Of a DNA stretch of 64,000 nucleotides, positions 1-9,291 are shown piece by piece; position 1 is the stretch's first letter, and each line of letters begins with the position of its first letter. The stretch is from Actinoplanes sp. NBC_00393 (lineage in GTDB: Bacteria; Actinomycetota; Actinomycetes; Mycobacteriales; Micromonosporaceae). The DNA is taken from the NCBI RefSeq assembly GCF_036053395.1, contig NZ_CP107942.1, positions 3,376,501 to 3,440,500 of the forward strand. The letters are read 5' to 3'. Made by a program: the position numbers and the translations under genes. The notes under the pieces are model-generated. The model made no database searches and had not been told where the DNA came from. It was given only the letters and a program-made list of their open reading frames with translations.

Positions 1-1602
1 CACCGGTGTGCCGTCGCCGCGGGTCCAGCGCAGCAGGGCCTCGGCGGCTACGACGTCGCCCGTCTCGAGATCGACGATGGGCTGGTAGTGCATGGCGAAC
101 TCACCGGCTGCGGCTGCCTGCTGCAGGCCGGCGACCATGTCCCGGTTGGCCTTCCACTGGGCGTAGGCGCCGGGATCGAACAGCGTCGACCGGCTGCCCT
201 CGCTGCGGGCGTCGTCGAGAGCCAGATCAGCGTCGCGCAGGGCGGTGGAGCCGTCGGCGTCGGCGTCGACCACGACGCCGCCGATGACCGCCTGGACCCG
301 GCGGCTGGTCAGCCCGGCGGTCGGATAGGGCTCCGCGATCGCCTGCAACAACTGCCCGGCGAGGCGGTGGAAGTCACCGCGGGTGAGTACCGCGAAGGCG
401 TCGGCGTCGAGCCGCACCACCACGGCGTCGCTGGGTGCCACCGCACGCAGCCGGTGCCCGGTCTCCACCAGCACGGCGTCGCCGACCTGGTGACCGAAGG
501 CCGCGTTGATCTCCCGGAAGCCGTCGAGGTCCACCACGAGCAGCACCCGCTCGCAGGCGGCACGGCGGCGCAGGTAGGCCTGCAGCGCGGCGCGGTTGCC
601 GAGCCCGGTCAGCGGGTCCACGTACGCACGCCGGTTGAGGGCCGCGCCGAGGTGCGCCAGCCGGACGATCAGCAGCACCGACGCGGTACAGCCGAGGGCC
701 ACCATCACGACCAGCTGCACCGTCTGGTGAGCCGGGCGGGCGTTCTGGAATCCGTACACACTCAGCCCGGCGATCAGCATGGTGAGCGTGACATAGGCGG
801 CCAGCCGGGCCCGTGACATCGGGGCCGGGTTACGCGGCATGCTGCCGGTGCTGCGGGCCATGGACGGATGCAACGCGGCCGCACCGACCAGCACGTACGC
901 CGTCAGCCAGCCCACCATCGTCGCGTTGCCGGACACCGGCGTGCCGCTGAACAGCCCGGCGTAGTACACCGTGTCGGTCACCACCCACAGGCTGGTGGCG
1001 GCGACCATCAACCGGTACGCCACGGTACGCACCCGCGAGATCACCGCGACCCGGACCGTGAACGCCAGGATCAGCAGATCGACACCGACCTGCAGCAGGT
1101 AGCTGCCCAGCCGCAGCCCGCTGAACCGGCCGTCGAACAGCAGCGGGGTCAGCACGAACACCCAGACGACCGCTCCCCCGCCGGTCAATGCGATGGCCGC
1201 GTCGATCACGCCGCCGCGCTGCCCGCCCGGCCGGATCCACCAGTAGACGCTGGCCGTCAGCAGCACCATCGACAGGGTGAAGCACACGTCGCCCATCGAC
1301 GGGAAACGCGGCACGCCGTCCGGCGCCGCCGCGAGCGCCCACCCCAGGTTGGCGCCGATCGAGACCCCGACCGTGGCGACCACCAGCCACCACGGCCGCG
1401 ACCAGACCGGCCGGTACCGGCGCACGCCCACGATCACGGCAGCGATGACGGACAGGGCAAGCACCATGATCAGGCCGCGCTGCACCAGCGGCGGGACGGC
1501 CAGCACGCCGGCCAGGACCAGAGCGCCGAGACCGAGATACCACCGGTACGCGAACTCCGGGCCCACGGCCCGCTGCACAGCTCGCCCGCCCCGTTCCGTC
1601 AC
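1..1602 (-). CDS. Membrane-anchored GGDEF/EAL protein (cyclic-di-GMP turnover), C-terminus cut by window edge
   Basis: The frame is open on the minus strand from about 1602 (GTG) to the window edge, so the EAL domain is incomplete. The first ~270 residues hold about eight hydrophobic segments, a MASE-like membrane sensor region. A GGDEF domain follows, recognisable from VDPLTGLGNRAAL and the LLVVDLDGF metal-site strand. The signature itself reads RLDADAFAVL, so the GGDEF loop is DADAF and cyclase activity is unlikely. The EAL domain begins just before the edge with HYQPIVDLETG and AEALLRW; the EALxR signature is intact. I infer a cyclic-di-GMP phosphodiesterase whose GGDEF domain is at most regulatory. 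The exact start is uncertain, because no strong ribosome site was seen. Confidence 0.85.
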   Translation of the reverse strand, partial: MTERGGRAVQRAVGPEFAYRWYLGLGALVLAGVLAVPPLVQRGLIMVLALSVIAAVIVGVRRYRPVWSRPWWLVVATVGVSIGANLGWALAAAPDGVPRFPSMGDVCFTLSMVLLTASVYWWIRPGGQRGGVIDAAIALTGGGAVVWVFVLTPLLFDGRFSGLRLGSYLLQVGVDLLILAFTVRVAVISRVRTVAYRLMVAATSLWVVTDTVYYAGLFSGTPVSGNATMVGWLTAYVLVGAAALHPSMARSTGSMPRNPAPMSRARLAAYVTLTMLIAGLSVYGFQNARPAHQTVQLVVMVALGCTASVLLIVRLAHLGAALNRRAYVDPLTGLGNRAALQAYLRRRAACERVLLVVDLDGFREINAAFGHQVGDAVLVETGHRLRAVAPSDAVVVRLDADAFAVLTRGDFHRLAGQLLQAIAEPYPTAGLTSRRVQAVIGGVVVDADADGSTALRDADLALDDARSEGSRSTLFDPGAYAQWKANRDMVAGLQQAAAAGEFAMHYQPIVDLETGDVVAAEALLRWTRGDGTPV

Positions 1603-1692
1603 ACCGTCAAGGGCACCAAACCGCAGGTGCAGCAACGGTACGAACGAGGTGCTACCGGGTTGCGCAGTCAGCCATGTGCGACGATGTGGATC

Positions 1693-2769
1693 ATGAGCGC
1701 CGGCGCCACCCTGGTCTTCCTCGCCGTCGTCGCGGCCCGGTTCCTGCTACCGCTCGCCATTCCGTACGTCCCGCTACCCGCGGTGATCGCCTGCCTGGTG
1801 CTCGACGGCGTCGACCAGACGATCTTCCAGTCCTTCGGCTACGACCCGCCCGGCTACCAGTCGTACGACAAGGCGATGGACGTCTACTACCTGGCCATCG
1901 CCTACCTGTCGACGCTGCGCAACTGGACCAGCGAAACCGCCTTCACGATCTCGCGGTTCCTGTTCTTCTACCGGCTCGCCGGCGCGCTGCTGTTCGAGCT
2001 CACCCAGGCGCGCTGGCTGCTGCTGGTGTTCCCGAACGTCTTCGAATACTTCTTCATCGCGTACGAGACGATCCGCTCCCGCTGGTCCCCGGTCACCCTG
2101 CTGACCACCTGGTGGCTCAGCATCGCCGGCGTGATCTGGGTGGTGGTGAAACTGCCGCAGGAGTGGTGGCTGCACGTCGCCCAGCTCGACCTCACCGACC
2201 AGATCGCCGAACACCGGTGGATCCTCGGGCTCATCGTCGCCCTGCTGGCCGGGCTGGCGGTGACCTTCCAGCGGCTGGTGCGGCCCCGGCTGCGCCCCAC
2301 CGACTGGGACTGGCGGATCCGCCCCGAACCACTGCCCCACGAGATCGACGAACCGCACGAGCAGAGCGCCTGGCGCAGCCGCCACGACGCCGTCTGGTCC
2401 TGGAACACCCTCGAGAAGGCGCTGCTGCTCGGCCTGATCTGCTGCATCTTCGCCCAGATGCTGCCCGACTTCACCGGCAGCACCACCGAACTGTTCATCG
2501 GCGTGGCCGTCACCGTCGTACTCAATGCGGCAATCTCCCTGGCGGTGGCCCGGCGCAGCTGGACCATCCGCTCCACCGCCCTCGCGTTCGCCGCCCGGCT
2601 GCTGCTCAACATCATCCTGGCCAGCGTCGGCGACTGGCTGCTCGGCCGGCAGATGGACGGCTACGACACCCTGTTCTTCCTCACCATGATCTCGCTGATC
2701 ACCACCCTGCACGACCGGTGGCGTCCCGTCCACGAGTTCCGCACCAGACCGGCCACCGGAACCCCCTGA
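1693..2769 (+). CDS. Polytopic membrane protein of unknown function
   Basis: The protein has about 358 residues and is divergent from the GGDEF/EAL gene, with about 90 bp between starts. ATG codons at 1684 and 1693 are in frame. It has about eight hydrophobic segments, two near the N-terminus (from ATLVFLAVVAARFLLPLA) and a group near the C-terminus. A central charged loop contains RPTDWDWRIRPEPLPHEID. The composition (W, L, V rich, few gaps) and codon use show real coding. I recognise no catalytic motif. Divergent pairing with a signalling protein could mean a shared promoter, but that is inference. Confidence 0.75.
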   Translation: MSAGATLVFLAVVAARFLLPLAIPYVPLPAVIACLVLDGVDQTIFQSFGYDPPGYQSYDKAMDVYYLAIAYLSTLRNWTSETAFTISRFLFFYRLAGALLFELTQARWLLLVFPNVFEYFFIAYETIRSRWSPVTLLTTWWLSIAGVIWVVVKLPQEWWLHVAQLDLTDQIAEHRWILGLIVALLAGLAVTFQRLVRPRLRPTDWDWRIRPEPLPHEIDEPHEQSAWRSRHDAVWSWNTLEKALLLGLICCIFAQMLPDFTGSTTELFIGVAVTVVLNAAISLAVARRSWTIRSTALAFAARLLLNIILASVGDWLLGRQMDGYDTLFFLTMISLITTLHDRWRPVHEFRTRPATGTP

Positions 2770-2797
2770 CCACCGGCCCGCCGACGGCAACGGACGG

Positions 2798-3790
2798 TCA
2801 GGACGCCTTGCGGATCGCCTTCTCGAGCTGCGGGCGGGTCATCGTGGACCGCCCGCGGATCTTCAGGTCGGCGGCCCGCGCCAGCAGCTCGCTCTTCGTC
2901 ATCTCCGCAGGTCTGCCACCTTTCTTCGTACCCGAAGCGGTGCTCTTCCTGGTTTTTGCTGTTGTGGCCTTGGCTTTCCCGCCCTTGCCGCCCCCACCGG
3001 CCTTGCGCCGCTGGGAGGCCGCCTCCACGCTGCGGCGCAGCGCCTCGAACAAGTCGGTGACCTGGGTCGGCTCCGGCGCCTCGTCGGCCGTGGTGATCTC
3101 CTTGCCGGCCTTCTTCTCCTCGATCAGGGCATTGACCCGGTCGGTGTAGGTGTCGCGGAAGTCCGCCGGCCGCCAGCGCCCCGTCATCGAGTCGATGAGC
3201 TGCTGCGCCATGTGCAGCTCGGCGGACTTGGCCGCGTTGCGGCGCGGGAGATCGTCGATCTGGTCCTTGGGGTCGCGGACCTCGTCGGCGAAGTACATCG
3301 TCTGCAGGACCAGCAGGTCGCCGTCGGCGCGGATCGCGGTCAGATACTCCTTGCCGCGCATCACCAGCAGCCCGATCGCGGCCCGGCCGGCGTCGGCCAT
3401 GGCGTCGCGCAGCAGCCCGTACACCTTGGTGGTCTCGGCGTTGCCCGGCCCGAGGTAGTAGGTCTTCTGGTAGTAGATCGGGTCGATGTCGTCGAGCTCG
3501 ACGAAGCGGTCGATCTCCAGGCTGCGGGACCGGCCGGGCGCCACCGAGTCCAGCTCGTCCTGGTCGAGCAGCACGTAGTCGCCGCCGCCGACGTCGGCGC
3601 CCTTGACGATGTTGTCGAAGTCGACCTCTTTGCCGGTCCGCTCGTTGACCCGGCGGTACCGGATCCGGTCGGCGGTGCCCTTCTCGAACTGGTGGAACGA
3701 GACCTCGTGCTCGTGGGTGGCCGAGTACATCCGCACCGGCACCGACACCAGGCCGAACGTGATCGACCCGGTCCACAGCGGCCGTGCCAT
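2798..3790 (-). CDS. ku: Ku protein (non-homologous end joining)
   Basis: This 330-residue protein begins MARPLWTGSITFGLVSVPVR, the hallmark start of bacterial Ku. The Ku core runs to about residue 255 and includes a DDIDPIYYQKTYYLGP-like segment and the MRGKEYLTAIR strand. A Lys/Gly/Ala-rich linker (about 260-295) follows, then a SAP-like tail (TKSELLARAADLKIRGRSTM). Ku homodimers bind double-strand ends and recruit ligase LigD; no ligD lies in this window. The tail is a common actinobacterial extension that helps DNA binding. The gene sits 9 bp downstream of the SRPBCC gene and is probably co-transcribed with it. Confidence 0.96.
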   Translation of the reverse strand: MARPLWTGSITFGLVSVPVRMYSATHEHEVSFHQFEKGTADRIRYRRVNERTGKEVDFDNIVKGADVGGGDYVLLDQDELDSVAPGRSRSLEIDRFVELDDIDPIYYQKTYYLGPGNAETTKVYGLLRDAMADAGRAAIGLLVMRGKEYLTAIRADGDLLVLQTMYFADEVRDPKDQIDDLPRRNAAKSAELHMAQQLIDSMTGRWRPADFRDTYTDRVNALIEEKKAGKEITTADEAPEPTQVTDLFEALRRSVEAASQRRKAGGGGKGGKAKATTAKTRKSTASGTKKGGRPAEMTKSELLARAADLKIRGRSTMTRPQLEKAIRKAS

Positions 3791-3799
3791 CGCCGGCTC

Positions 3800-4222
3800 C
3801 TATCCTGCGTTGAAGTTGTCGTCGGCGTCGCGCTGCAGGTTGCGCATCGCCTCGCCGAGCAGCCGCGTGACCGTCTCCTCGTCACCGGCTCCGGCCGCGA
3901 CGGTGACCTCGGCGTGCACGATGCTGCCGCCGGCCGGGCCGTCCTCGACCCGGGCCGTGCCGTGTGCGCCGCCGTCGCCCGGCGAGTGCCAGCTGACCTC
4001 GAGACGGTCGGTGACGATCTGCACCTGGTACTCGTCGGCGCTGTCGCCGGTGCGGACCTTCACCGACTCGGTGGTGACCGACTCGGCCTGCACGCTGCGG
4101 GGCAACCACCGGGGTACGCGGTCCGGGTCGGTCAGCACGTCGAAGACCACCTCGGCGGGACCGGTGAAGTCGTAGGAGCCGCTGACCGTCGTCTGCTCTG
4201 CGCTGTTCACACTTACCTGCAT
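3800..4222 (-). CDS. SRPBCC/START-fold protein (CoxG-like)
   Basis: About 140 residues from ATG at 4222 (MQVSVNSAEQ); an earlier in-frame ATG at 4243 would add seven unlikely residues. The segment GSYDFTGPAEVVFDVLTDPDRVPRWLP is split here as GSYDFTGPAEVVFDVL and TDPDRVPRWLP, the classic start of the Bet v1-like SRPBCC fold in which a beta strand leads to the small helices. The remainder is alternating beta strands and a C-terminal helix. These proteins form a hydrophobic cavity; the ligand cannot be predicted. It lies directly upstream of ku on the same strand, which may be simple operon sharing rather than a repair role. Confidence 0.8.
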   Translation of the reverse strand: MQVSVNSAEQTTVSGSYDFTGPAEVVFDVLTDPDRVPRWLPRSVQAESVTTESVKVRTGDSADEYQVQIVTDRLEVSWHSPGDGGAHGTARVEDGPAGGSIVHAEVTVAAGAGDEETVTRLLGEAMRNLQRDADDNFNAG

Positions 4223-4246
4223 TCCCGCGGACCGGCATTCCATTCG

Positions 4247-4924
4247 CTATCCCTGTTGCCGGTGCCCGCCACCCGGCACGACCAGGCCGCTCTCGTAGGC
4301 GGCGACGACTGCCTGGGCGCGGCTGGACAGGTTCAGCTTGGTCATCAGCCGGTTGAGGTGGGTCTTCACCGTGGCCTCGCTGACGAACAGCGCCTCGGCG
4401 ATGTGCGCGTTGGACCGGCCCGTCGCGACCAGGCGCAGGATCTCGATCTCGCGGGCGGTGAGCACCGCGAGGTCGGACGGTGGATGTTCGGGACCGCTCG
4501 GGGCGTACGCCTCGACCAGCCGGCGGGTCACGCTGGGGGCGAGCAGTGTGTCGCCGTCCGCCACGGTGCGGATGGCGGCCAGGAGCCGTTCCGGCGGGGT
4601 CTCCTTGAGCAGGAAGCCGCTGGCGCCGGCCCGCAGCGCCGCGTACACGTACTCGTCGATGTCGAAGGTGGTGAGGACCAGCACCCGCGGCGGGGGTGAC
4701 GGCGCGTCGGCGAGGATCCGCGCGGTCGCGGCCGCACCGCTGATGCCGGGCATCCGGATGTCCATGAGGATCACCTCGGGGCGCAGCTCCGCGGCGAGGG
4801 TGATCGCCTGTTGCCCGTCGGCGGCCTCGCCGACGACGTCGAGGCCGGGGGCGGCGCGGATCAGCGCGGCCAGCCCGGCTCGGGTGAGGATCTGGTCGTC
4901 CACCACCAGCACACCGATCGTCAC
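4247..4924 (-). CDS. NarL/FixJ-type response regulator
   Basis: This 225-residue protein starts at GTG 4924, which overlaps the stop of the kinase gene by 4 bp, so the pair is translationally coupled. The receiver domain has the acidic pair (VVDDQ), phospho-acceptor Asp in VILMDIRMPG, the Thr in VLTTFD and the Lys in FLLKE. A LuxR-type helix-turn-helix follows (LTAREIEILRLVATG to SEATVKTHLNRLMTKL). It is the output partner of the kinase encoded by 4921-6132. Its targets are unknown; no nearby membrane pump or ABC operon identifies them. Confidence 0.95.
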   Translation of the reverse strand: MTIGVLVVDDQILTRAGLAALIRAAPGLDVVGEAADGQQAITLAAELRPEVILMDIRMPGISGAAATARILADAPSPPPRVLVLTTFDIDEYVYAALRAGASGFLLKETPPERLLAAIRTVADGDTLLAPSVTRRLVEAYAPSGPEHPPSDLAVLTAREIEILRLVATGRSNAHIAEALFVSEATVKTHLNRLMTKLNLSSRAQAVVAAYESGLVVPGGGHRQQG

Positions 4925-6132
4925 GTCCGGTCCTCGTCGTCGCGTTGCGCCGCGGCGGTGACCGGCAGCTCCAGCCGTACCTCGAAGCCGCCACCCGGCC
5001 GCGCCGCGGCCTGCAGGGTCCCGCCGTAGAGCATCGCGCGTTCCCGCATGCCTATCAATCCCTGCCCGGTGCCGCCCGGCTGCGCCGTGCGGGTCCCGTC
5101 GTCGCGGACGACCGCCACCAGCCGGCGCCGGTGATACTCCAGCACCACCGTGGCAGCCGCCGGTGCGGCATGCTTGAGCACGTTGGTCAGGGCTTCTTGG
5201 ATGACCCGGTACGCGCACAGCTCCAGTCCCGGCGACAGTGCCTGCGGTGTCCCGCGCACGTGCACCTCGACCGGCACTCCGGCCGCCCGCATCCGGTTGA
5301 ACAGCTCCGGCAGGGTGGCCAGGCCCGGGGCGGGCGCGTCGCTCTCCGGTCCCCCGTTCGCCGGTTCGGCGCCGACGCGCAGCAGCTTCAGCAGCCGGCG
5401 CATCTCCTCCATCGCCTCGGCGCTGGTGTCCAGCACGGTGCCGAGGGCGGCGTGCGCGGTCGCCGGGTCGGAGCGCAGCACGTAGCGGGCCAGGCCGGTC
5501 TGCACGGCGATCACCGACACGTGGTGGGCGACCACGTCGTGCAGCTCCCGGGCGATCCGGACCCGCTCGTCGGTGACCGCGCGCCGGGCCTGTTCCTCCC
5601 GGTCGCGGCGCAGCTGGGTGTTCGCCTCGACCAGCCGGCGGTTGCTCTCGTCGAGCCGTTTCGCGCTGTCCCCCAGCTTCCAGATCACCGCCGGGATGAC
5701 CAGGCCCTGCAGCGCCACGCTGAGCGCCGACGTCGCCTGCGCGACCAGACTCGCCCAGGCCCACATGGTGAAGGCGACGACGAAACACGCGACGATGCGC
5801 CGCCCCGGCTGCGTCGCGGCGACCGTGTACAGGGCCAGCAGCACCCCGTAGGTGGTGATGATCGGGTTGTATCCGGCGGCGATCTGCAAGGCCCACCCGC
5901 CGCAGCAGAACAGCAGCACCGCGACCGGGGCCCGGCGCCGCGCCGCGACCGGCAGGGTGGCCAGCACGGTGAGCAGCACCCCGGTCCGGTCATACGGCTT
6001 CCAGTCGGCGCTGTCGTCCTCGACGCCCTGGATCACACTCACCACGGTCAGCCCGCCGGCCAGCACCACATCGACGAGCAGCGGGCGTGCCGCCACAGCA
6101 CGAACGATCCGTGACCACGCTGCGGGGCCCAT
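4921..6132 (-). CDS. NarL-family sensor histidine kinase (HisKA_3 type)
   Basis: 403 residues from ATG at 6132. Four to six hydrophobic segments lie in residues 15-150, followed by a short coiled coil (RLDESNRRLVEANTQLRRD). The dimerisation/phosphorylation motif is DERVRIARELHDVVAHHVSV, with the phospho-accepting His in ELHD. The ATPase domain has the N-box QEALTNVLKHA and a G-box around GQGLIGMRERAMLYGG. The D-box reads VVRDDGT, slightly degenerate. This is the DesK-like architecture with an intramembrane sensor. The open frame extends upstream to 7161 on this strand, but that part opposes the secreted-protein gene and is not coding. Confidence 0.93.
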   Translation of the reverse strand: MGPAAWSRIVRAVAARPLLVDVVLAGGLTVVSVIQGVEDDSADWKPYDRTGVLLTVLATLPVAARRRAPVAVLLFCCGGWALQIAAGYNPIITTYGVLLALYTVAATQPGRRIVACFVVAFTMWAWASLVAQATSALSVALQGLVIPAVIWKLGDSAKRLDESNRRLVEANTQLRRDREEQARRAVTDERVRIARELHDVVAHHVSVIAVQTGLARYVLRSDPATAHAALGTVLDTSAEAMEEMRRLLKLLRVGAEPANGGPESDAPAPGLATLPELFNRMRAAGVPVEVHVRGTPQALSPGLELCAYRVIQEALTNVLKHAAPAAATVVLEYHRRRLVAVVRDDGTRTAQPGGTGQGLIGMRERAMLYGGTLQAAARPGGGFEVRLELPVTAAAQRDDEDRT

Positions 6133-6288
6133 CGGCGCACCATAACCGGCCGGCCGCCCGGTGTCGTCCGCCCTGCACGGTAGGTGCCGTACCACCACTG
6201 GTGGAAGCCGTCCGCGGTACGCCGCCCAGGCGGAATTCAATCCGCTGCGGAACGCGGACCGGCCGCCGCGGGTGGTGCACTCACGGCC

Positions 6289-7347
6289 ATGAGAAGACTC
6301 GTCGCGTTCATCGCCGCATGCTGCCTGGCGTTCGCTGCGGCCGCCGCACCACCCCGGTCGGCGGCGCAGTTCTTCCAACTGTTCCAGGACCGCAACGACT
6401 GGACGTGGAGCGGTGGGGACTACGTCGCCAGCCTGCGCGCCGCCAACGGCCACACCTACTGGTCGTTCGGCGACACTCTGCTGGGCGCGCAGGACCCGGT
6501 GACCGGCGGATACCAGCCGCCGGGTCCGGGTTGGGCGCCCAACTCGATCCTGGTGCAGCGCAACGGAGTCCTCGCGGCTGCGGTCGCGACCCCAGCGATC
6601 CCGCTGCCCGGCGACGGCGACTCCTACTGGGCGCAGGGCATGTTCGAGGCCAACGGTTCGCTGTACGTCATGGCGCAGCGGTGGCGCCCGCTGGGCGGCG
6701 ACAACTTCGAACTGCGTGGGGTGGAGCTGGCGAAGTTCGGGTTCAACGCCGACGGCACACTCACCGCTCGCGGCCTGGTGCGCACCCCGTCGAGCGGCAA
6801 GATCGGCGCCACGTCGCCGGCGACCGCGCAGTACGCCGCCGACGCCGTGGTGGTCGGCCCGTACGTGTACCTGTTCGGCTACGCCAACGACGCCGCCCGC
6901 TACCGGCAGCCCACCTACGCCGCGTTCGCGCCGGTGGCCTCGGTCGAGAACCCGTCGGCCTGGCAGTTCTTCAGCGGCGGCGTGTGGAAGCCCGACATGG
7001 CCGCCGCCACCCCGATCGTCGACTGGCAGGTCAGCAGCGTCCGCCGGATCGGCGGCAACTGGGTGCTGGCGTACAAGCCGGGGCACGGCGGCGGTGACAC
7101 CGTCTACCTCGAGCGCCGGTCCAACCTGTTCGGCAAGCCGGAAGCGACCACCACGATCCACTCACCGGCCGGCACCACGCCCGGCGGGCGACAGTACGTC
7201 ACGTACGCGCCGCAGCTTCATCCCGCGCAGCCGCTGTCCTCGGGCAAGCTGCTGGTCAGCATCGCCTGGAACGGCCGCACCCCGGCCGACAACGAAGCCG
7301 ACGCCGATCTTTACAAGCCGCGCTTCCACGAGGTGACCCTGCGATAG
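6289..7347 (+). CDS. Secreted beta-propeller-like protein (DUF5005/DUF4185-like), function unknown
   Basis: 352 residues from ATG 6289. The first 26 residues are a signal peptide (MRRLVAFIAACCLAFAAAAA) ending near RSAA. The mature part has repeated beta-rich segments with aromatic and Asp motifs such as GHTYWSFGDTLLG, GSLYVMAQRW, PYVYLFGYAND and GNWVLAYKPG. These resemble blades of five-bladed propellers found in secreted carbohydrate-active or DUF4185/DUF5005 proteins. That family placement is by eye and tentative. It is divergent from the kinase at 4921-6132 and convergent with the membrane protein at 7417-8007. It could be an exported glycan-binding or hydrolytic protein. Confidence 0.7.
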   Translation: MRRLVAFIAACCLAFAAAAAPPRSAAQFFQLFQDRNDWTWSGGDYVASLRAANGHTYWSFGDTLLGAQDPVTGGYQPPGPGWAPNSILVQRNGVLAAAVATPAIPLPGDGDSYWAQGMFEANGSLYVMAQRWRPLGGDNFELRGVELAKFGFNADGTLTARGLVRTPSSGKIGATSPATAQYAADAVVVGPYVYLFGYANDAARYRQPTYAAFAPVASVENPSAWQFFSGGVWKPDMAAATPIVDWQVSSVRRIGGNWVLAYKPGHGGGDTVYLERRSNLFGKPEATTTIHSPAGTTPGGRQYVTYAPQLHPAQPLSSGKLLVSIAWNGRTPADNEADADLYKPRFHEVTLR

Positions 7348-7416
7348 GCGTAGGGCCGCGGCACCTGTCGGCGCCCGGCTCGGCTCCCACCCGGGAAACG
7401 CGGCAGGCAGGAGTCT

Positions 7417-8007
7417 TCAGCCGCGTGCCATGTCCCGGCCGATGGACGAGGCCTCCGGACCCGGCACTCGGGTCCGGACCATGGCGACGCCCAGCACGCC
7501 GTACGTGATCGCGAGATAGGTGCCGGTGATCGCGCTGCCGATCCGGTCCGGGGTCCAGGCGAACGCGAGGTCCACGACCAGCAGCAGACTCGCCGCGAGG
7601 GGCAGGTACCGCAGGGGTGTGGGCCAGCGCCGGGCGCGCACCACGAAGATTGCGACCACCACCAGGCCGAGCATGCTGAGCGGCCAGAACAGGTCGAGCA
7701 CCACCAGGATGCCGGTGTTCGGGCGGTTGGCCTCGACCAGATAGGGCAGCGTCCAGCCCAGCGCCAGGACCACGGCGACGAACTCGGCGGCGAGCACCCC
7801 GCGGCCCCACCGCCCGGTGCCGGTGGCCGCGGTCACCCACATGGCAGTGAGCAGGGCGAGCAGTCCGATCGAGAAGGGCACACTGGCCCAGATCTCGACC
7901 GGGTCGTTGTGCTCGGGGTCGGAGGGCCGCAGGATCCAGGCGGCGCCCCAGATGATGCCGCCGGCCGCCACCAGCAAGCCGCAGACCCGCATGTAGGTCG
8001 ATGTCAT
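7417..8007 (-). CDS. Polytopic membrane protein, unknown function
   Basis: 196 residues from ATG 8007, with a strong ribosome site (GAGGAGG) six bases upstream. It has about six hydrophobic segments, for example VCGLLVAAGGIIWGAAWIL and VPFSIGLLALLTAMWVTAA, with short loops. It is divergent from the histidine kinase starting at 8152, with 144 bp between them, so it could be regulated by or be the input of that kinase. That link is inference only. No catalytic motif was recognised. Confidence 0.8.
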   Translation of the reverse strand: MTSTYMRVCGLLVAAGGIIWGAAWILRPSDPEHNDPVEIWASVPFSIGLLALLTAMWVTAATGTGRWGRGVLAAEFVAVVLALGWTLPYLVEANRPNTGILVVLDLFWPLSMLGLVVVAIFVVRARRWPTPLRYLPLAASLLLVVDLAFAWTPDRIGSAITGTYLAITYGVLGVAMVRTRVPGPEASSIGRDMARG

Positions 8008-8151
8008 GATGACCTCCTCGAATGTCCGATGCCGACAGCTTCGGCCGCCGGCCGGCGTGCCGTCGTCGGCATCGGGGAGGACACCGGGACCCGGCCGGGT
8101 CATCCGATGTGCCGACGCCGCAGCCGCGCCGGGGTCGGTAGCGTCGTCGGC

Positions 8152-9291
8152 ATGCAGACACCCCGTGCGGTGGATGCCGCGTTCGCCGTCGCTCTGCTGG
8201 TGATCGGCGCGCTGGAGTTCGCGGTGGGCGACTCGGGGACGTACCCGGCGAGCGCCCCGGTGATGGTCGCGGTCGGCGCGGCGGCGATGCTGGTCCGGTC
8301 CCGGCTTCCGCTGGTCTGCCTCGGAGTGTTCGTCGCGCTGGTGGTGGTCGCGCAGCTGCCGGTTCCGGGCGTTGAGTTGACCGGCGCGATGGTGATCGGC
8401 TGCCTGTTCGCGCTCGGCACCGTGGGACGGCACTGCGGTTCGGCAACGGCGACGGTCGCACTGGCGGCGACGGCCGGTCCGGTGGTGCTCTCCTCCCAGC
8501 TCGGCGGCCGGATGTGGGACGCGGTGGTCTGGCTCCTCTCGTGCGGCACGGCGTGGACGGCGGGCCGGTTGATGCGCCGGGAGGCGTACCGGGCGGCGGA
8601 GCTGGCCATGCTCGCACGCGAGCTGGTCACCGAGCGGGAAGCCCGGGCCCGGGAGGCGGTCGAGGCGGAGCGGGCGCGGATCGCCCGGGAGCTGCACGAC
8701 GCGGTCGCGCACACGGTCAGCGTGATGACGGTGCAGGCGGCGGGCGTACGGCGGCATCTGGACCGGGATCCCGCCGCGGCGCGTCAGCGGGACGCGCTGC
8801 TGGACGTCGAGCGGCTCGGCCGGGAGGCGGTCGGCGAACTGCACCGGGCGATCGGGCTGCTGCGCGGTGCCGCGCCCGCGGAGCAGTCGCTGCTGGCCCC
8901 GCTCCCCCGGCTGGACGATCTGGACCGGCTGGTGGCGCAGTTCCGGACCGCCGGCCTGCCGGTCGAGGTACTGGTCACCGGCACCCCCCGGCCACTGCCA
9001 CCGGGGCTGGACCTGACCGCGTACCGGGTGGTGCAGGAGGCGCTCGCCAACACGATGAAGCACGCCGGCCCGGCGCGGGCCCGAGTGACGCTCGACTACG
9101 CCGTGAACGGGTTGACGGTGCACGTCACCGACGACGGCCGCGGCGGCGCGGCCGGTGACGGCGGGCACGGCCTGGTCGGGATGCGTGAGCGGGTGGCCCT
9201 CTACGGCGGGACGGTCGAGGCCCGGCCCGCAGACGGGCAAGGGTACGGCGTACGGGTCGTGTTGCCGCTGCCACGGGAGCTGGGCGGATGA
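8152..9291 (+). CDS. NarL-family sensor histidine kinase (HisKA_3 type)
   Basis: 379 residues. The N-terminal ~130 residues contain about four or five hydrophobic segments without a large extracellular loop. A coiled coil precedes the phosphorylation motif AERARIARELHDAVAHTVSV. The ATPase domain shows QEALANTMKHAGPARARV, the D-box VTDDGRGG and the G-box GHGLVGMRERVALYGG, all complete. ATG at 8152 is chosen because the upstream in-frame sequence overlaps the divergent gene promoter. Its stop overlaps the regulator start by 4 bp (9288-9291). Together they form the second complete kinase/regulator pair in the first 10 kb. Confidence 0.95.
   Translation: MQTPRAVDAAFAVALLVIGALEFAVGDSGTYPASAPVMVAVGAAAMLVRSRLPLVCLGVFVALVVVAQLPVPGVELTGAMVIGCLFALGTVGRHCGSATATVALAATAGPVVLSSQLGGRMWDAVVWLLSCGTAWTAGRLMRREAYRAAELAMLARELVTEREARAREAVEAERARIARELHDAVAHTVSVMTVQAAGVRRHLDRDPAAARQRDALLDVERLGREAVGELHRAIGLLRGAAPAEQSLLAPLPRLDDLDRLVAQFRTAGLPVEVLVTGTPRPLPPGLDLTAYRVVQEALANTMKHAGPARARVTLDYAVNGLTVHVTDDGRGGAAGDGGHGLVGMRERVALYGGTVEARPADGQGYGVRVVLPLPRELGG

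Noticed and set aside
88..816. Long plus-strand frame at the window start
   Set aside because: It is the complement of the GGDEF/EAL gene; the product is rich in His, Gln and Gly with no protein-like pattern.
868..1683. Upstream extension of the membrane protein at 1693-2769
   Set aside because: The added region is Arg/Gln/His-rich and opposes the GGDEF/EAL gene; a good start exists at 1684 or 1693.
6133..7161. Upstream extension of the histidine kinase 4921-6132
   Set aside because: It is antisense to the secreted protein gene and lacks membrane or sensor features.
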